NCBI GenBank assembly: GCA_025360985.1
Contig: JANYBA010000103.1
Location: 1 to 25,578 of the forward strand
Reading direction: 5' to 3'
Origin: Gammaproteobacteria bacterium
GTDB taxonomy: Bacteria > Pseudomonadota > Gammaproteobacteria > Xanthomonadales > Xanthomonadaceae
Length of the DNA: 25,578 bases
The position numbers and the translations under genes were made by a program. This document shows positions 1 to 6,398 of this stretch, piece after piece (positions within the stretch are counted from its first letter, which is position 1; each line of letters opens with the position of its first letter). Under the pieces are notes generated by a model, which had not been told where the DNA came from, searched no databases, and saw nothing but the letters and a program-made list of their open reading frames with translations.

Positions 1-924
1 GGTCTTGCCGGCCAGCCGGCCGATGATGTTGTGGGAAGTGATCACCTGGGCGTCGACCGCGTAATGCGCCGAAAGGGTCACGCCGGTCAGGACGGCCGGG
101 TGGAAATCGCGGGTTTGCGCTTGCTTCTTGAGCGCTTCGAAATCCAGGCCCGCGCGCTTGAACAGGTCGACGGCGAAATCGCGCTGGATCCAGGCTTCCA
201 TCGCCGGGTGCACGGCGGACGGATTGGCGCGGACGATGTCGAACATCACGCTGCTGTTGGAATTCTTCACCGTCGCCCAACCATACGAGGCCGGGTCGGT
301 TTCGTGCACGATCACCAGGCCGACCGCGCCCTGGCGGGCGGCTTCCTCGAACTTGTAGGTCCAACGACCGTAGTAGGTCATGGCCTTGCCGCCGAAATCG
401 CCGACACCGGTCTCGAAGTCCGGATCGTTGATCAGCACGACGGCGATCTTGCCGTGCAGGTCCACGCCCTTGAAGTCGTCCCAGTTGCGCTCCGGCGCCT
501 TGACGCCGTAGCCAACGAACACCATCGGCGCGTCCTTGAAGTCGACGGCCTTGGCGCCGTTCATGGCGGCGCGCACGGTGATCTCGTTGCCCTGGGTCAG
601 CGCCTGCGCCTGGCTGCCGACGTTGACCGACACCGCCATCGGGCCCTGGATCTGGAAGCGGCCGAGAGGCACCGCCTGGGTCCAGGCGCGCTTGCCGTCC
701 TTGAGGTCGCCGCCCGGTTGCAACCCTGCAGCCTTCATCTGGGCGACAACATAGGCAACGGTTTTTTCTTCGCCGGGCGTGGCCGGCGCGCGGCCTTCGA
801 ATTCGTCGGAGGAAAGCACCTTGACCTCGGCCGACAGCCGCGCCGGATCGAAGGTCGGTTTCTTGGCGGCGAAACTGGTGCTCGTGGCGACCAGCAAGGC
901 GAGGAACAGGAGGGCGCGATTCAC
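1..924 (-). CDS. Secreted M28-family metallopeptidase with PA domain, N-terminal part only (partial)
   Basis: The first 308 codons of a gene running off the left edge. It starts at a GTG (924..922) preceded by AGGA about 8 bases upstream, and opens with a signal peptide (VNRALLFLALLVATSTSFA). The next segment (KVLSSDEFEGRAPATPGEEK, around residues 35-54) is typical of the N-terminus of bacterial M28 aminopeptidases of the PA-domain type. Residues about 130-220 look like a protease-associated domain (VFVGYGVKAPERNWDDFKGV, then DLHGKIAVVLIND). The visible end (SHNIIGRLAGKT) matches the strand that leads into the zinc-peptidase domain, so the metal ligands lie outside the window and activity cannot be judged. 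The likely role is periplasmic or extracellular release of N-terminal amino acids. It follows the HAD gene by 34 bases, probably as last gene of the operon starting at 3550. The family call is fairly sure, the substrate unknown. Confidence 0.8.
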   Translation of the reverse strand, partial: MNRALLFLALLVATSTSFAAKKPTFDPARLSAEVKVLSSDEFEGRAPATPGEEKTVAYVVAQMKAAGLQPGGDLKDGKRAWTQAVPLGRFQIQGPMAVSVNVGSQAQALTQGNEITVRAAMNGAKAVDFKDAPMVFVGYGVKAPERNWDDFKGVDLHGKIAVVLINDPDFETGVGDFGGKAMTYYGRWTYKFEEAARQGAVGLVIVHETDPASYGWATVKNSNSSVMFDIVRANPSAVHPAMEAWIQRDFAVDLFKRAGLDFEALKKQAQTRDFHPAVLTGVTLSAHYAVDAQVITSHNIIGRLAGKT

Positions 925-958
925 GGGGATTTCCTGGGGCAGGAGCGGACTGCTGATG

Positions 959-1693
959 CTAAGTCGGCGTCCGGCTTGCGTCCAGCGCCCGCGCCGCGAT
1001 CCGCGAAATCGCTCCGGGAATCTGACTGGCCTGCTCGACCGTCTCGACCCGGTGGTCATCGGCGGCGAACTCGGTTTCGCGCTCGTGCGCCCAGGTCAGC
1101 GCGTACGGCATGTACACGCCCCAGCCGCCGAGTTGCACCACCGGCGCGATGTCCGAGCGCAGGGAATTGCCGACCATCACGAAGGATGATGCTTCGATTT
1201 CAAACTCGGCCATCAGCCTGCGGTACGTCGACTCGTCCTTTTCCGAGACGATCTCGATGCGGTGGAACAGGTCGGCCAGGCCCGACCGCTTGACCTTGGC
1301 TTCCTGGTGGAACAGGTCGCCCTTGGTGATCAGCACGATGCGGAATTCGCGCGCCACCGCTGCCACCGCCGCCCGGATGCCGGGCAACAACTCGACCGGG
1401 TGCGCGAGCACCTGCTTGCCCAGTTCGACCAGCCGGTGCAGGTCGCCGGCGCCAATGCGCTCGCCGGTCAGTTCGATCGCCGTCTCGATCATCGACAGGG
1501 TCATGCCCTTGGCGCCGTAGCCGAACAGGCGCAGGTTGCCTTTCTCGGTGGCGAGCAGGCGATCGTGCACGCGGGCATCGGCGAGGTCGAGGTATTTGCC
1601 GAGGATGCGTTCGAACTCGTCGTGCACGACCTGGTAATAGCCCTCGCTATGCCAGAGCGTGTCGTCGCCGTCGAAGCCGACCAGGCCGATCAC
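959..1693 (-). CDS. HAD-superfamily hydrolase (phosphatase-like)
   Basis: A 244-residue cytoplasmic protein. The reading frame is open further upstream, but the start is set at the GTG at 1693 because the HAD fold begins there and because this GTG overlaps the stop of the upstream gene (GTGA), a common sign of translational coupling. All four HAD motifs are visible: motif I FDGDDTLW, with Asp8 as nucleophile and Asp10 as acid/base; motif II Thr123 in VLITKGD; motif III Lys152 in SEKD; and motif IV GNSLRSD (175-181), a variant of GDSxxxD with Asn for the first Asp. A helical cap (about residues 18-100) fits a small C1-type phosphatase. The family normally hydrolyses phosphomonoesters with Mg2+. 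The substrate cannot be read from the sequence. It sits between two genes for exported proteins, though it has no signal peptide. Confidence 0.87.
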   Translation of the reverse strand: MIGLVGFDGDDTLWHSEGYYQVVHDEFERILGKYLDLADARVHDRLLATEKGNLRLFGYGAKGMTLSMIETAIELTGERIGAGDLHRLVELGKQVLAHPVELLPGIRAAVAAVAREFRIVLITKGDLFHQEAKVKRSGLADLFHRIEIVSEKDESTYRRLMAEFEIEASSFVMVGNSLRSDIAPVVQLGGWGVYMPYALTWAHERETEFAADDHRVETVEQASQIPGAISRIAARALDASRTPT

Positions 1694-2667
1694 GGCGTCG
1701 CCAGCGCCGGCGTGCAGATCGCCGCCATCCGCAGCTCCGGGCGCGGGCGCAATTCCAGCATCGAGTAGCGCGCCGACAGGCGGGCATCCTCGTCGGCCGG
1801 GATCGCGTAGCGGGCCGGATCCTTGGCCCAATCTGCGCAAAATTCCGGCCAGAGTTTGCGCACGGCCCGGGTCATCGGGCGATCGTAGTCGTCGATGTTC
1901 AGGCCTTCGTCCCAGTAGGCGTTGACGTGATCGTTCCAGTCGAATTCCCGCTGCACGAGCCAGTGGTCGCCGTCCCAACGGACGATCGCCTGTTTGCCGG
2001 ATACCACCCCGTCCTCGAACAGGCTGCGATAAAAACGGTAGCCCTCGTAGTTGGAGACCAGGTCGGCATTGGAATACGTGCCCGTGGTCATTTGCCCGAA
2101 GATCGCCCGCTCGGTGTACGCCGACTGCCTGGCGGCCTTGGCTTCATCGCCGTCGAGCTTCCAGCGCCGCCAGAATTTCAGCCCTTGGGCGGCGAAGTGG
2201 CCAAGCTTGTCGGTGCCGACCAGGTCGTCGCCGACGCGGAAAATGGGGCAGGCACCGAACAAGGCGCCGACGCGGCTGGCGTAGAACGGCGCCTGGGCGA
2301 GGAAGGAATGCCGGCGTGGCGTCGGCAGTTTGCTCACCTGCTCGCTTTTCATCGCCCAGCCTTCCAGGTGGTGAACCCAGAAATGGCCGCCGATCCGGTC
2401 GTACACCGCTTTTGCGAAACGATCTTCCGATCGTGGCCCGGTCCAATGCGCGGCAACGTCGGCGATGGCTTCGTTGACCTTGCCGTTGAGCACCGGCGCC
2501 GAGTCGGCCAGCACTACCAGCCGGTTGCTGAAGGGATCGTTCTCGTAGGCAAGGACCGTTGGCGGCAGCCATGCCGCCGCCAACAGTCCCAGGCACAGGC
2601 CCAGGCCCGGCAGTCTGGCCGGTGCGCGCCTGCGCTCAGTTGTCGCGCGGGAAACGCAGGGTGACAT
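1690..2667 (-). CDS. Uncharacterised exported protein
   Basis: A protein of up to 325 residues that I do not recognise. The start at 2667 overlaps the upstream gene by 32 bases and gives a long Arg-rich n-region before a hydrophobic stretch (LPGLGLCLGLLAAAWLPP) and a plausible signal-peptidase site near VLAYEN. The true start is uncertain because no good ribosome site precedes it. The mature part has a conserved-looking core, VGTDKLGHFAAQGLKFWRRW (about residues 148-167), followed by YSNADLVSNYEGYRFYRSLF. The Asp-Lys-x-x-His and Asn-x-Glu patterns look like possible functional sites, but I cannot assign them to a family. The C-terminal third is rich in Trp and Asp/Glu. The gene overlaps its upstream neighbour and is coupled by GTGA to the HAD gene, so the three are almost certainly co-transcribed. 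Confidence 0.72.
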   Translation of the reverse strand: MSPCVSRATTERRRAPARLPGLGLCLGLLAAAWLPPTVLAYENDPFSNRLVVLADSAPVLNGKVNEAIADVAAHWTGPRSEDRFAKAVYDRIGGHFWVHHLEGWAMKSEQVSKLPTPRRHSFLAQAPFYASRVGALFGACPIFRVGDDLVGTDKLGHFAAQGLKFWRRWKLDGDEAKAARQSAYTERAIFGQMTTGTYSNADLVSNYEGYRFYRSLFEDGVVSGKQAIVRWDGDHWLVQREFDWNDHVNAYWDEGLNIDDYDRPMTRAVRKLWPEFCADWAKDPARYAIPADEDARLSARYSMLELRPRPELRMAAICTPALATP

Positions 2668-3550
2668 TGAGCAAGGTGGTGCGACGGTCGCCGCCGCCGT
2701 ACTCGAAGCTGAACTCGCCCCAGCGGTCCATGTCGTAGTGCACGCCGACCGATGGGCTCCAGCTCGCCGCGTTCTTGAGCTTGACCGCGAACGGCACCGC
2801 GCCGAGCCCCGGAATGGTGATCACGCCGGCATGGGATTCGTCGTTGTGCAGGTCCATGGCGCCGACCCAAGCCGACCAGGGCCCGGCGACGAAGCCGAGT
2901 TTCGGCTGCAGGGTGCGGGCGCTGACCTTGGAATCGAAATCGCCGGACAGGCTGGTGCGCGTCCAGGTGCCGGTGAGCGAAGCGAACCAGTGCTCGCCGC
3001 CCGCCGCCAGGGTCGCGCCGCCGCCGTAGACGCTGCCGTCGTAGCGCACATGCAAGGTTCCGAGCGATACCGGCAAGCCCGGGATCGGCACCGCCGACAG
3101 GTCGACGTCGGTGTGGGCGCTGACATGTCCGTAAATCCCGAACACGTTGAGGAAGGGAAAGACCCAGGCGTCGAGCTTGAGGTCGTTGTGGACCAGGTCG
3201 TTCTTGACCTTGATGATGCTCGGGTCCGGCAGGCTGAAGCCCGGCAGGGCAAAACTCAGCGAGTCGATCGCGTAGTCCTGCTGCATGGTGAAGACGTCCA
3301 TGCCGATGCCATAGGGCCGCGGCAGCACGTGGTTGCCGGCGATCTCGCGCATGAACGGCAGCATGGCGCGATGGCCGCTGCTTTCGGCCGCCACCGGCTT
3401 GGCGTCGTCGGCGGGCGCTGGCGTCGTCGCGGCATCGGCATCCTGCGTGGCGGTGGTGTCGGTATCCTGCGTCGCGTTGGTGTCGGTGTCCTGCGCCTGC
3501 GCGAACGAGGCGGCCGAAATGGCCAGGACCAGGCAAGCCAGCTGTTTCAT
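2636..3550 (-). CDS. Outer-membrane beta-barrel-like protein, uncharacterised
   Basis: A 304-residue exported protein starting at ATG 3550 after a GGGGGGAA ribosome site. A clear signal peptide (MKQLACLVLAISAASFAQA) is followed by a low-complexity linker of repeated Asp-Thr, Ala-Thr and Gln residues (about 20-55). From about residue 70 the protein has alternating polar and aromatic strands (KLDAWVFPFLNVFGIYGHV, SLTGTWTRTSL, WSAWVGAMDLHND, RWGEFSFEYGGG) and ends in LLNVTLRFPRDN, consistent with a transmembrane barrel. The closing residue is Asn, not the usual Phe/Tyr, so insertion by the Bam machinery is likely but not certain. It is first in the run of four minus-strand genes and has a candidate promoter just upstream. 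No enzyme motif is visible and the cargo, if any, is unknown. Confidence 0.75.
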   Translation of the reverse strand: MKQLACLVLAISAASFAQAQDTDTNATQDTDTTATQDADAATTPAPADDAKPVAAESSGHRAMLPFMREIAGNHVLPRPYGIGMDVFTMQQDYAIDSLSFALPGFSLPDPSIIKVKNDLVHNDLKLDAWVFPFLNVFGIYGHVSAHTDVDLSAVPIPGLPVSLGTLHVRYDGSVYGGGATLAAGGEHWFASLTGTWTRTSLSGDFDSKVSARTLQPKLGFVAGPWSAWVGAMDLHNDESHAGVITIPGLGAVPFAVKLKNAASWSPSVGVHYDMDRWGEFSFEYGGGDRRTTLLNVTLRFPRDN

Positions 3551-3577
3551 GCGATTCCCCCCGGTGGATGACGCCGC

Positions 3578-3608
3578 AGTATAGCCAGCGGGGGCGCGTG
3601 CCGGGCAA
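3578..3608 (-). promoter_or_regulatory. Candidate sigma-70 promoter for the 3550-1 operon
   Basis: On the minus strand a perfect-looking -10 (TATACT, 3583..3578) lies about 28 bases upstream of the ATG at 3550. The only -35-like hexamer is TTGCCC (3608..3603) with a long 19-base spacer, so the -10 is good and the -35 weak. Confidence 0.4.
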
Positions 3609-3653
3609 GCGGTCGCGGCGTCTCCCGCTGCCGCATGCCCCGGGGGAGCTCGC

Positions 3654-4250
3654 TCAGTTCGGCTTGTCCGCCGGCCGGCATTGTTCCATCACCCAGCGCA
3701 CCAAACGTTGCTGTTGGTCCGGGGTGAGTTCCAGCCATGGCATGTCGCGCAGCTGCGCGGCGACATCCTTGGCGTGGTCGCAGGGATCCGGCGGCGCTGT
3801 CAAGGTCACGGGCGCAGTCGGCGCGGCCGGCGCGACCGGACCGATCGCCGCCATCGACTCGACCGAAGCCGACGACAGGGAACGCTCTGGCGGTGGCGGT
3901 GGCGCGGGCTTGCCCGGCGGTGGCGGTCCCGGAGGCCCGGGTTTCGCGGGCGGACGCGGCGGCGGCATTGTGCCAGGAGCCGCGGGTCGCTCCGGCGGAT
4001 TGCGGGGAGACGACGCGGCAGGCGTGGTCACCGACGCCGGCGGCAGCGGCGGCAAGGTCGCCGCGCTGGCCGCCATCGCCGCGGTGTCGCGCTTCCAGAC
4101 TTCCTTGCTGGTCTTGGGGCACGGCGCCGACTGGATGCTGACTGCGCCCTTGCCGTCGACGCATTTGTACAGGACGTCGTCGGCCCGGGCCGGACCCGTC
4201 GCGCTCAAGGCCACTGCCGCCAGGGGAATGGCGAACAGCAGGCGTTTCAC
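3654..4250 (-). CDS. DUF4124-domain exported protein with proline-rich linker
   Basis: A 198-residue protein. The GTG at 4250 is chosen because it overlaps the stop of the upstream lipoprotein gene (GTGA) and opens a good signal peptide (KRLLFAIPLAAVALSATGPARA). The first mature segment, VLYKCVDGKGAVSIQSAPCP, is the DUF4124 signature: a short Cys-bounded motif found in many gammaproteobacterial periplasmic proteins, of unknown function. A long Pro/Ala-rich linker with runs such as PPPPGKPAPPPPP occupies about residues 65-140. The C-terminal part (CDHAKDVAAQLRDMPW, then LTPDQQQRLVRWVMEQC) is helical and carries two more Cys residues, which may form a disulfide. Coupling to the DUF4410-like lipoprotein suggests a joint envelope role, but nothing in the sequence names it. 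Confidence 0.8.
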   Translation of the reverse strand: MKRLLFAIPLAAVALSATGPARADDVLYKCVDGKGAVSIQSAPCPKTSKEVWKRDTAAMAASAATLPPLPPASVTTPAASSPRNPPERPAAPGTMPPPRPPAKPGPPGPPPPGKPAPPPPPERSLSSASVESMAAIGPVAPAAPTAPVTLTAPPDPCDHAKDVAAQLRDMPWLELTPDQQQRLVRWVMEQCRPADKPN

Positions 4251-4825
4251 TTGCCGCCACCGCGCTGGCGGAGCGCCAGCAATTCGTCGGCGACCTTCTT
4301 GGCGGCGCCTTCCATGAAGAAATTGGTGGTCTGCAGCATCGACGCCGACGCCCCTATCGGCAGCGGCCAGCTCTTGCGATCGACGTCGATGCGCGCCAGT
4401 TGCTGGCCGGTGGCGGCGTCGGTGATCACCACCACCGCCACGAAATGGGTCCGGCCGGCGAATCCGGTCAGGCCGCGGGCGGCAATATTGCCCTCGTCGT
4501 AACGGGTGATGTCGCCGGTCACGCGCAAGGCGCCTTGCGGCAGCGCTTGCCGCGACACCTGTTCGAAACTTCCGGTCGCGGTGATTGCCTCGGCGATCTT
4601 GTCGGCGAACTTGCCGCGCGCCTCGAGCAGGCTCTTGTCGTATTCGGCCTGCTTGGCCGCGTCCGGGAATTTCTCGCCGCCGCTGGCGGTGAAATCGAGC
4701 ACCTCGACCTGGCGGTAGTCGACGATCCGGGCGTCGCCGCCGGCCTCGCTCTTCAGGCCCGACACCGAGCCGCAGCCGGCGAGCGCCAGCAGCGATGCCA
4801 AAAACCACCACGATCGACTGCGCAT
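4247..4825 (-). CDS. DUF4410-like outer-membrane lipoprotein
   Basis: A 192-residue lipoprotein starting at ATG 4825 after the ribosome site GGAGGAA. The signal peptide ends in the lipobox LLALAGC, with Cys18 the lipidated residue, followed by Gly-Ser, which does not carry an inner-membrane retention signal, so outer-membrane sorting is expected. The body resembles DUF4410: a VEVLDFTASGGEKFPDA start, a helix KSLLEARGKFADKIAEAI, the strand-rich LRVTGDITRYDEGNIAARGL, and VVVITDAATGQQLARIDVD. These proteins are predicted periplasmic-facing lipoproteins of unknown function. It is the first gene of a two-gene unit with the DUF4124 gene. The family assignment is from recognition of the pattern only. 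Confidence 0.8.
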   Translation of the reverse strand: MRSRSWWFLASLLALAGCGSVSGLKSEAGGDARIVDYRQVEVLDFTASGGEKFPDAAKQAEYDKSLLEARGKFADKIAEAITATGSFEQVSRQALPQGALRVTGDITRYDEGNIAARGLTGFAGRTHFVAVVVITDAATGQQLARIDVDRKSWPLPIGASASMLQTTNFFMEGAAKKVADELLALRQRGGGK

Positions 4826-4899
4826 GGGCGATTCCTCCGGCCCCGACTGGGGCGTTGCCGGCCCACATTACTCCATCGCCCCGGCCCCCGGGTACCACG

Positions 4900-4927
4900 A
4901 AAAATAACGGAGCCCGAAGGCTCCGTT
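4900..4927 (-). terminator. Rho-independent terminator for the 4975-5745 gene
   Basis: Read on the minus strand, a perfect 9-bp stem (AACGGAGCC / GGCTCCGTT) closes a TTCG tetraloop and is followed by ATTTTT. It begins 48 bases after the stop codon of the unknown secreted protein, a textbook arrangement. Confidence 0.9.
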
Positions 4928-4974
4928 CCGAGGCGAGGCTGGCGCTTAGCGTTCGTCGCCGTAGAAACGCGTGC

Positions 4975-5745
4975 CTAGTTGATGGTGGCGAAACCGACCA
5001 TCTGGGTCTGGCCGACGAGGTTCATCGTGATGATGGTGTCGCTATTGAAGAAGGTCTTGACTTGCGCATCGGTCAGGCCGAAGCCGTCCTTCAGGTTCTG
5101 CTTGCTGACCAGGCCGGCGATGCAGGCGCGGGTGGTGTTGTCGCGCTCGGTCTGGTTCTCGTCCGGCTGCAGGCTGCGGGCATGGCGGATGCCGGCCAGG
5201 CCGAGGTTGAGCTTGCCGTTGAAGGGCAGGCCGGTGGTCGGGTCGATCATGGTCGGATCGTTGAGTGCTGCGTTCTGGATCGTGTAGTTGGGCGTGAGCA
5301 CGATGCGCGCGTTCGGCTGGTAGACGCCGGTGTTGTTGCTGAAGTTGTAGGTCACGATCGAGGTCTGGTTGTAGCAGAACAACGAATTGGCGGTCTTGGC
5401 CGGAATGAGCATCCGACCGGCGTCGTTGATGGTGAAATTGGTCAGCGCCGGCGCGGCGTTGGTGACCACGCAATGGTCTTCCGGGCCGAGCGGACCGGTC
5501 GCGTCCAGCGAGCAGTCGTTCTGGACCAGGATGAAGCCGGTCGAAATCAGGCCGATGTACTTGACGTGGCGGTTGAATGAATCGGCATCGCCAACCGTGG
5601 CGGTGATCGCTGGAGCGGCTTCGATGCGGGCGTCGCGCATGTCCTTGCGGGCCTGCAGGTAATCCGGGCTGGTGGGGGCCTTGGCGAAAGCGGGCGCGGC
5701 GAGGGTGGCGGCGAGCGCCGCAAGACAGATCAGTCGAAGGTTCAT
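4975..5745 (-). CDS. Uncharacterised exported protein
   Basis: A 256-residue protein that I do not recognise. It starts at ATG 5745, a few bases after AGAGAAA, and has a clean signal peptide (MNLRLICLAALAATLAAPAFA). The mature protein holds one Cys pair region (NDCSLDATGPLGPEDHCVVT) and two further Cys residues (SLFCYN and TRACIAG), so disulfides are possible in the periplasm or outside the cell. The centre is Asn/Thr-rich and strand-like (IVTYNFSNNTGVYQPNARIV), and the C-terminus contains FFNSDTIITMNLVGQTQMVG. No catalytic motif is seen. The gene is monocistronic: it has its own terminator, a strong inverted repeat in its leader and a CRP/Clp-like operator upstream, so its expression is probably tightly regulated. 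Confidence 0.78.
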   Translation of the reverse strand: MNLRLICLAALAATLAAPAFAKAPTSPDYLQARKDMRDARIEAAPAITATVGDADSFNRHVKYIGLISTGFILVQNDCSLDATGPLGPEDHCVVTNAAPALTNFTINDAGRMLIPAKTANSLFCYNQTSIVTYNFSNNTGVYQPNARIVLTPNYTIQNAALNDPTMIDPTTGLPFNGKLNLGLAGIRHARSLQPDENQTERDNTTRACIAGLVSKQNLKDGFGLTDAQVKTFFNSDTIITMNLVGQTQMVGFATIN

Positions 5746-5770
5746 GGGTTTCTCTTGGCGTTGGGAAGGG

Positions 5771-5807
5771 CTGTGCTGCCGCTCGTTTTATGTGAGCGGC
5801 CGCACAG
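5771..5807. repeat. 14-bp inverted repeat in the promoter/leader of the 5745 gene
   Basis: CTGTGCTGCCGCTC (5771-5784) and GAGCGGCCGCACAG (5794-5807) pair with one mismatch around a 9-base AT-rich loop. It lies 26 to 62 bases upstream of the ATG at 5745 and overlaps the candidate -10. It could be an operator, or an RNA hairpin if transcription starts upstream of it. Confidence 0.7.
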
Positions 5808-5815
5808 TACTCCAA
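5787..5815 (-). promoter_or_regulatory. Candidate sigma-70 promoter of the 5745 gene
   Basis: On the minus strand TTGGAG (5815..5810) and CATAAA (5792..5787) are separated by exactly 17 bases. The -10 falls in the loop of the inverted repeat at 5771-5807, and the CRP-like site lies 5 bases upstream of the -35. Confidence 0.5.
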
Positions 5816-5820
5816 AAGAA

Positions 5821-5836
5821 CGTGATCTAGCTCACA
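5821..5836. promoter_or_regulatory. CRP/Clp-like operator
   Basis: CGTGATCTAGCTCACA matches the CRP consensus TGTGA-N6-TCACA at nine of ten core bases and is nearly symmetric. It is centred about 83 bases upstream of the ATG at 5745 and just upstream of that gene's candidate -35, which fits an activator site. In xanthomonads the same consensus is read by Clp, whose DNA binding is weakened by c-di-GMP. It is also 37 bases past the stop of the 6325 gene, so it belongs to the 5745 gene. Confidence 0.6.
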
Positions 5837-5872
5837 AAAAGTTTGACGCGCGTACCTAAATCGCCAAAGTCC

Positions 5873-6325
5873 CTACTGGGTGAGATCCAACCCGACCGAG
5901 GCATTGCCGGCGGTGATCGTCACCGTGCGGTTGGACGCGACGGCCGAGCACTGCACCATGAACTGGGCGGCGCCGCCGGTGGCCGATGACCACGCCACGG
6001 TGACGGCCGCAGGCACGTGGCAGGCGGCGTCGGAAGAAGACAAGGGCACGGAATAGTCTTGGCTGGCATCTGGCGCGGCATTGGCATCGGCCGGAATCGC
6101 CACGGTGACGATGGCCGTGCCCGGCGCTGCGATTGATTCCGGAGCCACCGTCAACGACACGTCCAAAGTCGGCATGCTCGCACCGGCGGCAAGCGTTCCG
6201 CCACCGGTCTTGCCGAGGGTTCCGCCGCCGGTCTTGCCGAGCGTAGGGGTGCCGTCGAGGGCCATTGCCGCGCCGGTCACGGCAAGAGAAACGACAACAG
6301 CGAATATTGCGCTTGCGGCCTTCAT
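5873..6325 (-). CDS. Small exported protein, Gly/Thr-repeat then beta-sandwich-like domain
   Basis: A 150-residue protein starting at ATG 6325 after GGGGAAA. The signal peptide is MKAASAIFAVVVSLAVTGAAMA. The mature N-terminus carries two and a half copies of an LGKTGGGT repeat, matched by a 24-base DNA tandem repeat. From about residue 50 the protein is strand-rich and Ala/Val/Thr-rich (LDVSLTVAPESIAAPGTAIV, CHVPAAVTVAWSSATG, FMVQCSAVASNRTVTITAG), resembling an immunoglobulin-like or cadherin-like extracellular fold with two Cys residues that could pair. I cannot name a family. It is transcribed divergently from the TPR gene at 6399 across 73 bases. No enzyme residues are evident. Confidence 0.7.
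   Translation of the reverse strand: MKAASAIFAVVVSLAVTGAAMALDGTPTLGKTGGGTLGKTGGGTLAAGASMPTLDVSLTVAPESIAAPGTAIVTVAIPADANAAPDASQDYSVPLSSSDAACHVPAAVTVAWSSATGGAAQFMVQCSAVASNRTVTITAGNASVGLDLTQ
6195..6242. repeat. 24-base tandem repeat, two copies, inside the 6325 gene
   Basis: Two adjacent 24-base units (6195-6218, 6219-6242) differ at two positions and encode the LGKTGGGT peptide repeats. In-frame units allow copy-number change without frameshift. Confidence 0.75.
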
Positions 6326-6398
6326 GAAATTTCCCCGTGGTGGACGTTGGTCGGACGATAGTCTCATACTCGCCGCACCCGCCGCAGGGGCTTGCCCG

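Noticed and set aside
31..1293. A 420-codon plus-strand frame at the left edge
   Set aside because: The opposite strand encodes a recognisable M28 peptidase and a HAD protein with intact motifs here.
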